From: Candidatus Kuenenia stuttgartensis
GTDB lineage: Bacteria > Planctomycetota > Planctomycetia > Pirellulales > UBA1268
Assembly (NCBI GenBank): GCA_945870505.1
Contig: CAMBSN010000015.1
Location: 1 to 44,908, forward strand
Direction of reading: 5' to 3'
DNA: 44,908 nucleotides
In this document: in pieces, positions 23,313 to 33,037 of the stretch
How the letters are laid out: every line of letters starts with the position of its first letter
Numbering within the stretch: the stretch's first letter is position 1
The notes under the pieces: generated by a model
What the model was told of the DNA's origin: nothing
Database searches by the model: none
What the model saw: the letters and a program-made list of their open reading frames with translations, nothing else
Translations under genes and position numbers: made by a program

Positions 23313-23369
23313 GTCTCTGAGCCGGGTTTTGCTAGTAGGCGATGCGGCGTTGCCGAAGGCAAAGTACCT

Positions 23370-24404
23370 CTACGCGCCAAGATACCGCGACACGATGCCG
23401 CGAGCTTTCGCCTCGTCGCGAGTGCCCGACACGATCGCCCGACCGTCGGCGAAAACCGAGAGTTGGATGCCGGCTTCGACGTCGGCCCGCACGATCCAGC
23501 GGTTGGCCACGACTGCCCCCACGGTCGCAAGCCGCTCGGCCAACGCTGCGAGATCGACACCGCCGCCCGCCGACGGCACCTGCACGGCGTCGCGTCCGCA
23601 GAGTGGCGACGGCCGCCCGCCGAGCCGACCGTCGAGCCACGGATAGTCGGATTGCCGACAGGTCGGACAACCAGCCGCCACCAGGGGAGAAAGGTCGACG
23701 GTCCGCCAGATACTGTCCCAGAGGTCGCAGACGAGCAACCGGCCGACGGTGCCGTGATTGCCGCTGACGATCAGTTTGATCGCTTCGGCCGCCTCGACCG
23801 CACCGACCACGAGTGCGGCCGGCCCGATGATGCCGGCAGTCTCGCAGGTGGGAAGCGATCCCGGTGCCGGAGGCTCTGGAATCAGGCACCGCAGGCAGGC
23901 GGTCTTCCCAGGAATGATCGAGAGCACGCGGCCTTCGGCACCAAGCGCGCCGCCGTGGACCCACGGGATACGATGCCGGCAAGCGACCTCGTTGACGAGG
24001 AACCTCGCCTCGAAGTTATCGGTACCGTCGATGATCACATCGATGCCGTCGAGAAGATCCGTCGCGTTCGCTGCCGTCAGGTCGGCAACGACCGGCTCGA
24101 TGGCGATTGCGGAGTTGATTCGGGCGAGGCAGCCCGCAGCAGCGACGGACTTGGGCAACCCCGCGGCCACGTCAGCCTCGTCGAAGAGCACCTGCCGCGG
24201 GAGGTTCGACCGCTCCGGAAGGTCCCGGTCGATGAGCCTCAGGAACCCTAGCCCCGCGCGGGCGAGCGCCATGGCGACCACGCCGCCGAGGGCACCGCAG
24301 CCCACCACCGCGACGCGCGCGGCCGCCAGTCGTTCCTGGCCAGCGGGCCCCAGCGGAGCGAAGCGGGTCTGCCGCGAGTAGCGGTCGGCGTCGTAGGCGG
24401 GCAT
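23370..24404 (-). CDS. ThiF/MoeB/E1-like adenylyltransferase
   Basis: A 344-residue E1-like enzyme that would adenylate the C-terminal Gly-Gly of a ubiquitin-like sulphur carrier. Nucleotide loop VVGCGALGG (33-41), the adenylation Arg/Asp region RLIDRDLPERSNLPRQ, DGTDNFEARF, zinc pairs C170/C173 and C246/C249, and a catalytic-type Cys187 in PTCETAGIIGP. After the second zinc pair comes a 90-residue C-terminal domain (SPLCGRDAVQV, FADGRAIVSGTRD, YLGA) seen in some ThiF-like proteins. No ThiS or MoaD gene is near. It starts 26 bases after the GH2-like gene ends. Exact carrier unknown, so no symbol is assigned. Confidence 0.88.
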   Translation of the reverse strand: MPAYDADRYSRQTRFAPLGPAGQERLAAARVAVVGCGALGGVVAMALARAGLGFLRLIDRDLPERSNLPRQVLFDEADVAAGLPKSVAAAGCLARINSAIAIEPVVADLTAANATDLLDGIDVIIDGTDNFEARFLVNEVACRHRIPWVHGGALGAEGRVLSIIPGKTACLRCLIPEPPAPGSLPTCETAGIIGPAALVVGAVEAAEAIKLIVSGNHGTVGRLLVCDLWDSIWRTVDLSPLVAAGCPTCRQSDYPWLDGRLGGRPSPLCGRDAVQVPSAGGGVDLAALAERLATVGAVVANRWIVRADVEAGIQLSVFADGRAIVSGTRDEAKARGIVSRYLGA

Positions 24405-24430
24405 GTCCGCAGTGTACCCCGACTGCACCT

Positions 24431-25354
24431 CTAGCCGACGAGATAGCCGGCCCAGTCCCACGGGGGCGCATCACCGCGGGCGAGCCCCCAGAGGGCGAGA
24501 TCCCGCTGCAGCGCGGCGCACGCCGCGCGTCCGCCCGCCACCGTCACGTGACCGGTCGTTCGCCACGCAACCAGCGGCCGCGGCGGCAGGCTGCGCCAGC
24601 CATCGTGCGGCAGGCCATGGGCCGGCAGTGTCAGGACCAGGAAGTCGGCTCCCTCGGCGACTGCCGGCGGTGGACGGGAACCGTCCACCGCCATCCCGAG
24701 CAGGAGCGTGCCCTTCACGCTGCGGACTGCCGCGACCCGATTGGCGAGGTCATCCACCACGTCGGCGGCAAGCACCGCGAGCATCGCCGATGGATGGCAT
24801 GCGATCGCGGCGATCCGGGCCGCGGTCAGCATGCCGGCATCGAGCAGCGATACCACTGCCACGCCGATCTCGTCTGCCCGTGCGAGCAAGTCGTCGGCGG
24901 GCGACTCGGTCGCGAGGCCAACCTCCGCTTCCTTCGCCGCGGCGAGGTCACCCGACCCAACCACCACCCGCGGCACCCATCGTCGCCCATCCAACCAGAA
25001 CGAGCGGCCGCGGATGCCGAGCCGCCGTAGGCCGATCCAGGCATCGGCGGTCCACGAGTCGCCGCCCTGTGGCTCGAGCCTCGCCTCAACGCGGTAGAGG
25101 TTCGGAAGATCGGGTGTCCAGAACGCCGGCTCGGTGAGAATCGCCCGCGACGCGGGCCCGGTCGCCGCCGTATCGGACAGCGGCACGAGCCGCGATGTCA
25201 CAGGAAGGGTGGTATCGCGGCCGCGACGCGGACCGGTGAGCGAGCCCACGATCGTTGATCCCAGAGGCACATGGCCCGCCGGTCGCACGTAGACCTCCGC
25301 CCGCATGTCGTCGCAGGACCCGAGCGTGACGAAGATTCCAGGTACGGCCGTCAC
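24431..25354 (-). CDS. GH2-like beta-sandwich protein of unknown function
   Basis: A 307-residue protein, read from a GTG that overlaps the end of the upstream ligase gene (GTGA). Residues around 75-120 resemble the end of a glycoside hydrolase family 2 sandwich domain and the entry to the barrel: EPAFWTPDLPNLYRVEARL, then IGLRRLGIRGRSFWLDGRRW. The remaining 180 residues are Ala- and Val-rich with alternating beta and alpha pattern but without the NEHY/NE catalytic glutamate motif of GH2. It may be an inactive barrel-like protein. Its close packing between an acyl-AMP ligase and an E1-like enzyme suggests a shared role that I cannot name. Confidence 0.7.
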   Translation of the reverse strand: MTAVPGIFVTLGSCDDMRAEVYVRPAGHVPLGSTIVGSLTGPRRGRDTTLPVTSRLVPLSDTAATGPASRAILTEPAFWTPDLPNLYRVEARLEPQGGDSWTADAWIGLRRLGIRGRSFWLDGRRWVPRVVVGSGDLAAAKEAEVGLATESPADDLLARADEIGVAVVSLLDAGMLTAARIAAIACHPSAMLAVLAADVVDDLANRVAAVRSVKGTLLLGMAVDGSRPPPAVAEGADFLVLTLPAHGLPHDGWRSLPPRPLVAWRTTGHVTVAGGRAACAALQRDLALWGLARGDAPPWDWAGYLVG

Positions 25355-26970
25355 GCGTCGCGGGCCTCAGTAAACCGTTCGCGGGCCATCTCGGCGAGTC
25401 GCCTGAGATCGAGTTTGCCCGACCCGAGCATCGGCAGCTCGGGGATCTCGGCGAAGGCGTCGGCTCCGGGAATCCAGAGGTTGGGTAGGCCTCGTTCCTG
25501 GAGACGGCGCACGATGTCCTTTGGGGCGTGAGCCGTCGGAACATGGAACACGATCAGCCGTTCGCCCTTCGCGCGGTCTGGCACCGCCGTCACCACGGCG
25601 AGGAGCTCCCCGTCCGCAGCGCCACACTCCGCATTGATCGCCTCTTCAACGGAGAGATGCGGCACCATCTCACCGCCAATCTTCGAGAACCGGCTCTCGC
25701 GGCCCGTAATGGTGATGAAGCCCTCCGTGTCGAGCCGGGCGATATCACCGGTGCAGTACCAGCCGTCCGTCACCACCTTGGCCGTGAGGTCGGGCCGGTC
25801 GAGGTATCCCTGCATGACGTTCGGGCCCGCCACCCAGAGCAGGCCATCCTGGCCGACCGGCAGTTCGTGGCCACCCTCTCGGTCGGTGATCCGGGCCCGG
25901 CAGCCGAGGATCGGCTTGCCGACCGTGCCCTCTCGCGCGTCGCTGGGCCGGCCCGGCACATGACGCGATGCCGGCACGTTGGCAGCGACGAGCGGTGAGA
26001 GTTCGGTCGCGCCGTAGGCCTCACTGGGACGGGCGCCGAACTTCTTCTCGAAGGCGTCGCAAACATCTTTGGGAAGCTTCTCGGCCGCTCCGAATACGCA
26101 CTCGAGCGTCGAAAAATCCTCGGCGGGCGTCCGCCGCGCGTAAATCCGCAGGAAGGTGGGGGTGGCCATCAGGAGCGTGGCGTGGTGCTCGCGGGCGAGT
26201 CGGCCCACCACTTGGGCGTCCCGGGGATCGGTGTGATAGACGACGGCGGGGTCGAGCGTCAGCGGCGTCCAGAGCGTGGTCGTGTAGCCGTACGAATGGA
26301 AGAAGGGCAGTACGCCGAGGGCGACGTCGCTGGGCGAGAGATGGAGGAGGTGGTCGATCGCCCGCACATTCGAACCGACGTTTTCCTGCGAGAGCACAAC
26401 GCCCTTCGGATCGCCGGTGGAACCCGACGTGAAGATGATCGTGAGCGGATCGTCCGGCCGGATCCGCTCGAGGCCGAGTATCGACTCAAGCATGCCGAGC
26501 GGCATCAGTCGCGCCTGCACGAATCCGATTCCCTTATCAAACGCCGTCGCCTGCTTCCGCAGCCCTCCTGCATCAAGCAGTCGGGAGCCGACGTCGAGTT
26601 TCACGCGAGCCAGGAATGCCGGACTTGAGATCACGTGCCGCAGTCCCGCCCGCTCGATGCAGACGTCGAGGATCGACTGGCTGGAGGTGTAGTTGAGGTT
26701 CACCGCCACGCGGCCCGACAGGGCCAGCGCCGCATTGACCACCGCGCCCCCGACCGTCGGCGGAAGCATCACGCCGACCCGTTGCTCATCGGCAGCTAAG
26801 AGGCGGTCGAGCACCCGCTTGACGACCAGCATCGCGAGGAGCAGGTCCCGGCCAGTCAAGCGTGTGCCGAGCGAATCGGCCACCTTCAACCGGCTGCCGG
26901 CGCTGCGACAGGCCCGCAGCATCTGCCGCTGGAGCACAAGGGGGCCTGAGGTCGGGTCGGAGCCTGCCAT
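25351..26970 (-). CDS. Acyl-AMP ligase (Aas/acyl-ACP synthetase-like)
   Basis: A 539-residue ANL-superfamily enzyme that adenylates a carboxylate, probably a fatty acid, for transfer to CoA, ACP or a lipid. P-loop TSGSTGDPKG (181-190), then FFHSYGYTTTLWTPL, YGATELSPLV, DGWYCTGDIARLD, the hinge GRESRFSKIGGEMV, and the C-terminal catalytic lysine in GSGKLDLR. The sequence is closest in style to the ligase half of Aas (acyl-ACP/2-acyl-GPE synthetase), without the acyltransferase half. The frame is open upstream to 27480, but the ATG at 26970 yields the expected N-terminus. First gene of a three-gene minus-strand set, divergent from leuS. Confidence 0.87.
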   Translation of the reverse strand: MAGSDPTSGPLVLQRQMLRACRSAGSRLKVADSLGTRLTGRDLLLAMLVVKRVLDRLLAADEQRVGVMLPPTVGGAVVNAALALSGRVAVNLNYTSSQSILDVCIERAGLRHVISSPAFLARVKLDVGSRLLDAGGLRKQATAFDKGIGFVQARLMPLGMLESILGLERIRPDDPLTIIFTSGSTGDPKGVVLSQENVGSNVRAIDHLLHLSPSDVALGVLPFFHSYGYTTTLWTPLTLDPAVVYHTDPRDAQVVGRLAREHHATLLMATPTFLRIYARRTPAEDFSTLECVFGAAEKLPKDVCDAFEKKFGARPSEAYGATELSPLVAANVPASRHVPGRPSDAREGTVGKPILGCRARITDREGGHELPVGQDGLLWVAGPNVMQGYLDRPDLTAKVVTDGWYCTGDIARLDTEGFITITGRESRFSKIGGEMVPHLSVEEAINAECGAADGELLAVVTAVPDRAKGERLIVFHVPTAHAPKDIVRRLQERGLPNLWIPGADAFAEIPELPMLGSGKLDLRRLAEMARERFTEARDA

Positions 26971-27161
26971 GATCGCTCGCGGTTGGCTGGGAATCGGGAA
27001 TGGCCGTGGTTCGTTGCCCCGGCGTCGATGGCCATTAGAATCGCGGCACGTCGGCGCGACCAGGGAAAAACCTCGGTGATTCCGCTTCTTTTCGGCATGG
27101 AGCCGAAACTGGGTGGCGTCCTGTCCTCCGGCTGACGATTCCCTCGAGATACGAGCGCAGG

Positions 27162-29954
27162 ATGCCCCGCTACCAGCCATCGCGGATCGAGCCGAAGTGG
27201 CAGGACTGGTGGGCAGCCCATGCCACGTTCGCCGCACAACATCTGCCGTCGGGCCGCAAGACCTACGTGCTCGACATGTTTCCCTATCCGAGCGGTGACG
27301 GCCTGCACGTCGGCCACCCTGAGGGATACACCGCCACCGACATCGTCTCCCGGTTCGAGCGGATGCGGGGCACGAGCGTGATGCACCCGATGGGCTTCGA
27401 CGCCTTCGGACTGCCCGCCGAGGAGCACGCGATCCGCACCGGCACGCCACCGCGGGAGAGCACCGAGAAGAACATCGCAACCTTCACCCGACAGTTGAAG
27501 ATGCTCGGCTTTAGCTACGACTGGGATCGTGCGCTGGCCACGACCGACCCCGAGTACGTCCGCTGGACGCAGTGGATTTTCCTCGTCCTCTTTGACACCT
27601 GGTTCGACCCAGCCGTCCAGAAGGGCCGCCCGATTGCCGAACTCCCGATCCCGGCCGACGTTGCGGCAGCCGGCGAGGACGCGGTCGCGACGTATCGTGA
27701 TGGCCACCGCCTCGCCTATCAGTCGGAGGCGCCGGTGAACTGGTGCCCCGCGCTCGGCACGGTGCTCGCCAACGAGGAGGTGATCGGGGGCGTGAGCGAG
27801 CGGGGCGGGCATCCTGTGGTCCGGATTCCGCTCCGGCAGTGGATGCTGCGGATCACCGCCTACGCTGATCGGCTGGAGCGGGAACTCGAGGGCCTCGAAT
27901 GGCCCACAAGCATTAAGAAACTGCAGTGCGACTGGATCGGCCGAAGCACCGGAGCCGAGGTCGACTTCCTGATTCCGCCGAGTGGCGGTGCTGCCGAGGC
28001 CTTCGACGATTGGAAGCGGACCCGGGAAGGCTCCGGGTTTCCGGAGAAGCCCGGCAGCGACGTGCTGCGAATCTACACGACGCGTCCTGACACGCTCTAC
28101 GGCGTGACCTACATGGTCGTGGCCCCGGAGCATCCGCTGCTCGACGTACTCGCCGCCCCCGCTCAGCGCGAGGCGATCGCCGCCTATCGCGAGGGTGCCG
28201 CCCGCAAGAGTGACCTCGACCGTACCGATCTGGCACGCGAGAAGACGGGCGTGTTCACCGGCTCACACGTGATCCACCCGCTCACGGGCAAACCAGTGCC
28301 GGTCTGGGTGGCAGACTACGTCCTCGCCACCTACGGCACTGGCGCCATCATGGCGGTGCCGGCCCACGACGACCGCGACTTCGAGTTTGCGAAGACCTTC
28401 GGGCTCGACGTGATCACGGTCGTCGAGCCGCCGGACGGCGCCGCGAAGCCCGGTGAACTCTTCGCCGGCAACGGCCGCGCCTTGAACTCGGGGCCCTACA
28501 CGGGCCTCGCCACCGGCGAGTTCCTTGAGCGGGTCGGCGGCGACCTCAAGGCGGCCGGCCTCGGCCGGCCGGCGGTCAACTATAAGCTTCGCGACTGGCT
28601 CTTCAGCCGGCAGCGGTTCTGGGGAGAACCATTTCCGATCCTGCACGAACTCGATGCGCAGGGAAACCTGAGCGGGGCGATCAGGGCTGTCGATCCGGCA
28701 GACCTTCCGGTGAATCTTCCTCACCTCACCAACTTCAAGCCCGGCGACACGCCCGATCCGCCGCTGTCACGGTCTCCCGCCGACTGGCTCTTCGTCGAGC
28801 GGGACGGCAAGCGATACAAGCGGGAAACCAACACGATGCCGCAGTGGGCCGGCTCGTGCTGGTACTACCTGCGGTTCCTCGACCCGCACAACACCTCGCG
28901 GTTCATCGATCCTGAGGTCGAGAAGGCCTGGATGCCGGTCGATCTCTACATCGGCGGCGCCGAGCACGCGGTCCTCCACCTCCTCTACTCGCGGTTCTGG
29001 CACAAGGTGCTCTACGACCGCGGCCACGTCTCGCATCCCGAGCCATTCGGCAAACTCGTGAACCAGGGAATGATCCTGGGCGAGATGGAGTTCACCGGCT
29101 ACCGGAGCACCAAGGGGGGCTGGGTGTCGGCCGAGAAGAGGACTGCGGAGGACATCCCGTCCAAGGTGCCCGCTGACCAGGTCGAAAAACAGGGTGAGCA
29201 CTTCGTGCTTCGCGATGCCCCGAAGATCCGTGTCGAGAGCCGCGCCTACAAGATGTCGAAGAGCCGCGGCAACGTGGTCAACCCCGACCAGGTGGTCCGC
29301 GACTACGGGGCCGACTCACTCCGGCTCTACGAGATGTTCATGGGGCCGCTCGAGGCCACAAAGCCCTGGAGCACGGCCGGCGTGAGCGGCGTCCGCGGCT
29401 TCCTCGACCGCTGCTGGCGGCTGGTCGTCGACGAACGGGCCGACGAGCTCGCGCTGGCTCCGCAGGTTTGCGACGACCCGCCATCCGACGACCAGCTCCG
29501 CGAAATCCATCGCACGATCGACAAGGTGACCCGCGACATCCAAGCCCTCTCGTTCAACACCGCGATCGCACGGATGATGGAGTTCGTCAACGTCTGCACG
29601 CCGCTGGAACGGCGGCCACGGGCGATCCTCGAACCCTTCGTGGCGATCCTCGCACCCTTCGCCCCTCACCTCGCCGAGGAGCTCTGGGAACTCCTCGGCA
29701 AACCGGCACCTGTCTCACTCGCGGTCTGGCCGGCGGTCGAGGAAAGGTGGCTCAAGGACGACACGGTCGAGATCCCGGTGCAGATTCAAGGAAAGCTCCG
29801 CGGCCGCGTGGTGGTGCCGGCCGACGCCGATGCCGAGGCGACGAAGGCGGCGGCCCTCGCCGACCCGAAGATCGCCGAGCAGCTCGCTGGCAGGGAGATC
29901 GTGAAGGTCGTCGCAGTCCCCGGCCGCCTCGTGAACTTCGTGGTCAAGGGCTGA
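27162..29954 (+). CDS. leuS: Leucyl-tRNA synthetase
   Basis: A class I synthetase of 930 residues, somewhat longer than the 860 of E. coli. HIGH is HVGH (49-52) in [25 protein letters not shown] is K697-S701 in [15 protein letters not shown]. The CP1 editing domain is present ([38 protein letters not shown]). Extra length is spread over insertions before the KMSKS loop ([16 protein letters not shown]) and within CP1. The anticodon-binding domain and a C-terminal domain ([20 protein letters not shown]) complete it. It is divergent from the acyl-AMP ligase. Confidence 0.97.
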   Translation: MPRYQPSRIEPKWQDWWAAHATFAAQHLPSGRKTYVLDMFPYPSGDGLHVGHPEGYTATDIVSRFERMRGTSVMHPMGFDAFGLPAEEHAIRTGTPPRESTEKNIATFTRQLKMLGFSYDWDRALATTDPEYVRWTQWIFLVLFDTWFDPAVQKGRPIAELPIPADVAAAGEDAVATYRDGHRLAYQSEAPVNWCPALGTVLANEEVIGGVSERGGHPVVRIPLRQWMLRITAYADRLERELEGLEWPTSIKKLQCDWIGRSTGAEVDFLIPPSGGAAEAFDDWKRTREGSGFPEKPGSDVLRIYTTRPDTLYGVTYMVVAPEHPLLDVLAAPAQREAIAAYREGAARKSDLDRTDLAREKTGVFTGSHVIHPLTGKPVPVWVADYVLATYGTGAIMAVPAHDDRDFEFAKTFGLDVITVVEPPDGAAKPGELFAGNGRALNSGPYTGLATGEFLERVGGDLKAAGLGRPAVNYKLRDWLFSRQRFWGEPFPILHELDAQGNLSGAIRAVDPADLPVNLPHLTNFKPGDTPDPPLSRSPADWLFVERDGKRYKRETNTMPQWAGSCWYYLRFLDPHNTSRFIDPEVEKAWMPVDLYIGGAEHAVLHLLYSRFWHKVLYDRGHVSHPEPFGKLVNQGMILGEMEFTGYRSTKGGWVSAEKRTAEDIPSKVPADQVEKQGEHFVLRDAPKIRVESRAYKMSKSRGNVVNPDQVVRDYGADSLRLYEMFMGPLEATKPWSTAGVSGVRGFLDRCWRLVVDERADELALAPQVCDDPPSDDQLREIHRTIDKVTRDIQALSFNTAIARMMEFVNVCTPLERRPRAILEPFVAILAPFAPHLAEELWELLGKPAPVSLAVWPAVEERWLKDDTVEIPVQIQGKLRGRVVVPADADAEATKAAALADPKIAEQLAGREIVKVVAVPGRLVNFVVKG

Positions 29955-29965
29955 CCGCGACTGTC

Positions 29966-29987
29966 GCAGCCCCAAGCTCGGGGCTGC
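29966..29987 (+). terminator. Hairpin 3' of leuS
   Basis: GCAGCCCC (29966-29973) pairs perfectly with GGGGCTGC (29980-29987) around AAGCTC, eleven bases after the leuS stop. There is no T run, so termination is not certain. A family C repeat follows at once. Confidence 0.5.
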
Positions 29988-29999
29988 CCGAGGCCAACT

Positions 30000-30073
30000 G
30001 CCAGGGAGGCGGCGGGATCGGGGCGAGGATGGCGAGCGTCGGCTATCCTGCCGTTGGCGAGCCAACTCGTCCC
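30000..30073 (+). repeat. Family C dispersed repeat, copy 2 (74 bp core)
   Basis: Core as at 23239-23312. It is followed by a nested hairpin up to about 30121: CCGGCTT pairs with AAGCCGG, and inside TGGCGG pairs with CCGCCA around CGCA. The copy lies between leuS and glgC, which run in the same direction. Confidence 0.85.
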
Positions 30074-30205
30074 TTCCCGCCGCCGGCTTTCGCTCTGTGG
30101 CGGCGCACCGCCAGAAGCCGGGCTGGGAATCGTCTTTCTGTGGCATGGCAGGTTCCCGTAGCATGGTGACTCCTGGAAGGCGGCGGGCATCCTGAGGAGC
30201 GATCC

Positions 30206-31522
30206 ATGTCGGTGAAGCGAGTTCTGGCCCTGGTTCTCGGCGGCGGCCGCGGCACGCGGCTTTATCCGCTCACCCGCGACCGCTCCAAGCCCGCGGTGCC
30301 GCTGGCTGGTAAATACCGGATCATCGACGTGCCGCTGTCGAACTGCATCAACAGTGGCGTGCAGCGGATCTACGTGCTCACGCAGTTCAACTCCGTGAGC
30401 CTCCACCGCCACATCCGCCGCACCTACACGTTCGACCCGTTCAGCGGCGGGTTCGTCGAGATCCTTGCGGCCCAGCAGACGCTCGACAACTCTGGCTGGT
30501 ATCAGGGCACGGCCGACGCGGTCCGGCAAAACATCCGCTACCTGCAGCAGCCCGACATCAAGCACGTGCTGATCCTTTCGGGCGACCAGCTCTACCGGAT
30601 GAACTACGCCGACATGCTCGCCACGCACATGACCCACAAGGCCGATGTGACGATCGCAGGCATCCCGGTCAAGGATGACGCCGCCTCGGGCCTGGGCGTC
30701 ATGCGGCTCGACGGCGAGGGCCGAGTGGAGGGCTTCCTCGAGAAGCCGCAAACTCCACAAGAGCTCGACATGGTGCGAACCGATCCGGCATGGATCGAGG
30801 CACAGGGCATCGCCGCCCATGGCCGGTCGCTGATGGCGAGCATGGGAATCTATCTCTTCGACCGTGACTGCCTCCTCGACCTCCTGACGAAAACCGACTA
30901 CCAAGACTTCGGCAAGGAGGTGTTCCCGGCGTCGATCCGCGCGAAGCACGTCCAACTCCACCCCTTCGACGGTTACTGGGAGGACATCGGGACGATCCGC
31001 TCCTACTTCCAATGCAACCGGGAACTCGCGAGCGCGTCGCCGCCGTTCGACCTCGTCAACGCCGAGGCGCCGATCTACTCCCGCGGACGGTTCCTGCCGC
31101 CGTCGCGGCTCGGCGGGGCGAGCATCCGCAACAGCCTGGTGTCCGACGGCTGCGTGATCGAGTCGGGAGCCGTGATCGAGAACAGCGTGATCGGACTGCG
31201 GTGCCGGATTGGCCGCAACGTCGTGATCCGCGACTCCGTGATTCTCGGCAACGACTACTACGAGAGCGAGCACGGTCTCGCCGACGACGTGGCCCGCGGC
31301 CTGCCGCCACTGGGTATCGGCGACGACAGCATCGTCGCCGGGGCGATCATCGACAAGAACGTCCGCATCGGCCGCCGCGTGCGGATTGTCAACGAGCACG
31401 GCTGGGTCGATACGGCCGACGACGACCGATTCACGATCCGCGACGGCGTGGCCGTGGTCCCCAAGGACGCCGTGATCCCCGATGGCTGGGTCCCGGAGCC
31501 GGCATTCGTCCACCCGGTCTGA
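30206..31522 (+). CDS. glgC: Glucose-1-phosphate adenylyltransferase
   Basis: GlgC makes ADP-glucose from ATP and glucose 1-phosphate, the committed step of bacterial glycogen synthesis. The 438 residues comprise the nucleotidyltransferase domain (LALVLGGGRGTRLYPLTRDR, then SKPAVPLAGKYRIIDVPLSN, the YQGTADAVRQN region, LILSGDQLYRMNYADM) and a left-handed beta-helix C-terminus (IRNSLVSDGCVIESGAVIEN, SVIGLRCRIGRN). A GGAG precedes the ATG by 7 bases. glgA, glgB or other glycogen genes are not in the window. It converges with a lipoprotein gene, two bases between the stops. Confidence 0.95.
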   Translation: MSVKRVLALVLGGGRGTRLYPLTRDRSKPAVPLAGKYRIIDVPLSNCINSGVQRIYVLTQFNSVSLHRHIRRTYTFDPFSGGFVEILAAQQTLDNSGWYQGTADAVRQNIRYLQQPDIKHVLILSGDQLYRMNYADMLATHMTHKADVTIAGIPVKDDAASGLGVMRLDGEGRVEGFLEKPQTPQELDMVRTDPAWIEAQGIAAHGRSLMASMGIYLFDRDCLLDLLTKTDYQDFGKEVFPASIRAKHVQLHPFDGYWEDIGTIRSYFQCNRELASASPPFDLVNAEAPIYSRGRFLPPSRLGGASIRNSLVSDGCVIESGAVIENSVIGLRCRIGRNVVIRDSVILGNDYYESEHGLADDVARGLPPLGIGDDSIVAGAIIDKNVRIGRRVRIVNEHGWVDTADDDRFTIRDGVAVVPKDAVIPDGWVPEPAFVHPV

Positions 31523-31524
31523 CG

Positions 31525-32145
31525 TCAACGGGCCTGCCGCGGCCGCCAGCCCGGGGTCTCGGCGAGCGCAGGCATCTCGACCCTCAACTCGACGGGTGCG
31601 GGCGATATCGCTTGCGACAACGCCGCCGACGCGGCCTCCGAGCGTTCACCGACCGCGGCGTCCTCGCCTGCAGGCGACTCCTCGCCTACCTCGCCAGCTT
31701 CGCCAATGACCGGGATCACGTGGTCTGACTCGGTGGCCAACGGCTCCGCGGTGGCTTCCTCGGCCGCGGCGGTCACCAGCACGCTCGTCGGCTCAATCTG
31801 AGCCCCAGCGTCGTCGCCGGCGGCTGTCGCCACGGCCGGATCGGCAAGCGTCGGAGCGGCATTCTGCCCCTCGTGGCCGCTCTGATGGCCGGCGAGCCGG
31901 GGACCATCGCGACCCTCCGTCCCGCTCGCCTTGACGATCGGCGGCCATGGCACTGGAGCGGCGCCGATGGGATGGATGCCGTTGCTGCGGGCTCGAAAGT
32001 TGTTTTGCGGGGATGAGCCGTTGGGCACCGGCCCCGAGTAGTCGTACGGGTCCGGGCACATCGTGCAGCCGGTCAGCAGCGCCGCAGCCACCATCGTGGC
32101 GAAGCGGCCCCACGGGCTCGCGGCGGTTCGGCTTAGACGATCCAT
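31525..32145 (-). CDS. Acidic low-complexity lipoprotein
   Basis: A 206-residue protein with a lipobox LLTGC (Cys27) after a basic, hydrophobic leader; the mature N-terminus reads CTMCPDPYDYSGPVPNG. The next part has a short conserved-looking block (RARSNGIHPIGAAPVPWPP), and the rest is Ala/Glu-rich and largely disordered. A Cys-x-x-Cys-Pro-Tyr/Asp opening followed by a Tyr-rich stretch is common among small planctomycete lipoproteins, so I expect a lineage-specific envelope protein of unknown role. Confidence 0.75.
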   Translation of the reverse strand: MDRLSRTAASPWGRFATMVAAALLTGCTMCPDPYDYSGPVPNGSSPQNNFRARSNGIHPIGAAPVPWPPIVKASGTEGRDGPRLAGHQSGHEGQNAAPTLADPAVATAAGDDAGAQIEPTSVLVTAAAEEATAEPLATESDHVIPVIGEAGEVGEESPAGEDAAVGERSEAASAALSQAISPAPVELRVEMPALAETPGWRPRQAR

Positions 32146-32305
32146 CGGACCCCGAACTCTCTCCGCGAAGCGGGCCGGCCGGGTTGCCCCGGCTCGACCC
32201 CGCCCGCAGTCAGCGGCTGTTCCCCTCCCCCACGACCCGTACCAATGATCGGATCGCCACGACCCGACTCTTCAGCAAATCCGGGATCACCGGGACACGG
32301 TGGGG

Positions 32306-33037
32306 TCAGAGTTCGACGCCCATGTCGGCCATCATGACCTTCATGTCGTCCCAGACATCGCGTTTGGCTGCGGGATTTCGCAGCAGGTAGGAGGGGTGAT
32401 ACGTACAGATCACTTTGGCGGTGCCATACGTGAACCAGCGCTTTCGCAGGCGGCCGATCGGCTCGGTCGTCTCCAGAAGGTTCTGTGCGGCAGTCGTGCC
32501 CAGGCAGCAGATGTACTCGGGCGAAATCGCCGCAAACTGCCGCTCAAAGTAGCCACGACAGTGGGCCACCTCGTCGGGCAGGGGCGTGCGATTGCCGGGG
32601 GGGCGGCACTTGAGCACGTTGAGGATGTAGACGTCCTCGCGGCGTAGATGGCAGGCTTCGATGATCTTGGTGAGGAGCTCACCGGCCCGCCCCACGAACG
32701 GCTCTCCCGTAGCATCCTCATCGGCGCCCGGCGCCTCGCCGAAAAAGCAGATTTGCGCATCGCGCGGGCCGACACCGAAGACCGTATTCGTTCGCGTCGC
32801 AGCCAGCTCCGCGCACCGCGTGCATCCCGCCACTTCCTCGGCCAGCAGCCGCAGCGGATGAGCGCGGTCGTCTGTGGCTGCGCCGGGCAGTGCGGGCGTC
32901 GACACCCGTGATGGGCCGGTGACGGCTCTCGTCACCAAGGGCTGCGGCTGGCGGCCAAGGCCTGAGGACTTCGGGATCTGAGTGACACCCGCCGCCTCAA
33001 GGCTTTCCAGCCGCTGCCTCATCGCCCGAGAGTTCAT
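32306..33037 (-). CDS. Family 4 uracil-DNA glycosylase (iron-sulphur)
   Basis: Removes uracil from DNA in base excision repair. The 243 residues begin with a non-conserved 60-residue extension. Cluster ligands are C72, C75, C144 and C160 (CTRC, VLKC and HC). The catalytic motif 1 is GEAPGADED (100-108), followed by [20 protein letters not shown] and motif 2 HPSYLLR with His214. The start overlaps the helicase stop by four bases (ATGA), so the two genes are translationally coupled. Confidence 0.94.
   Translation of the reverse strand: MNSRAMRQRLESLEAAGVTQIPKSSGLGRQPQPLVTRAVTGPSRVSTPALPGAATDDRAHPLRLLAEEVAGCTRCAELAATRTNTVFGVGPRDAQICFFGEAPGADEDATGEPFVGRAGELLTKIIEACHLRREDVYILNVLKCRPPGNRTPLPDEVAHCRGYFERQFAAISPEYICCLGTTAAQNLLETTEPIGRLRKRWFTYGTAKVICTYHPSYLLRNPAAKRDVWDDMKVMMADMGVEL

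Noticed and set aside
23370-24404. Firm naming as thiF or moeB
   Set aside because: No thiS, thiG, moaD or moaE neighbour, and the C-terminal domain occurs in several E1-like groups.
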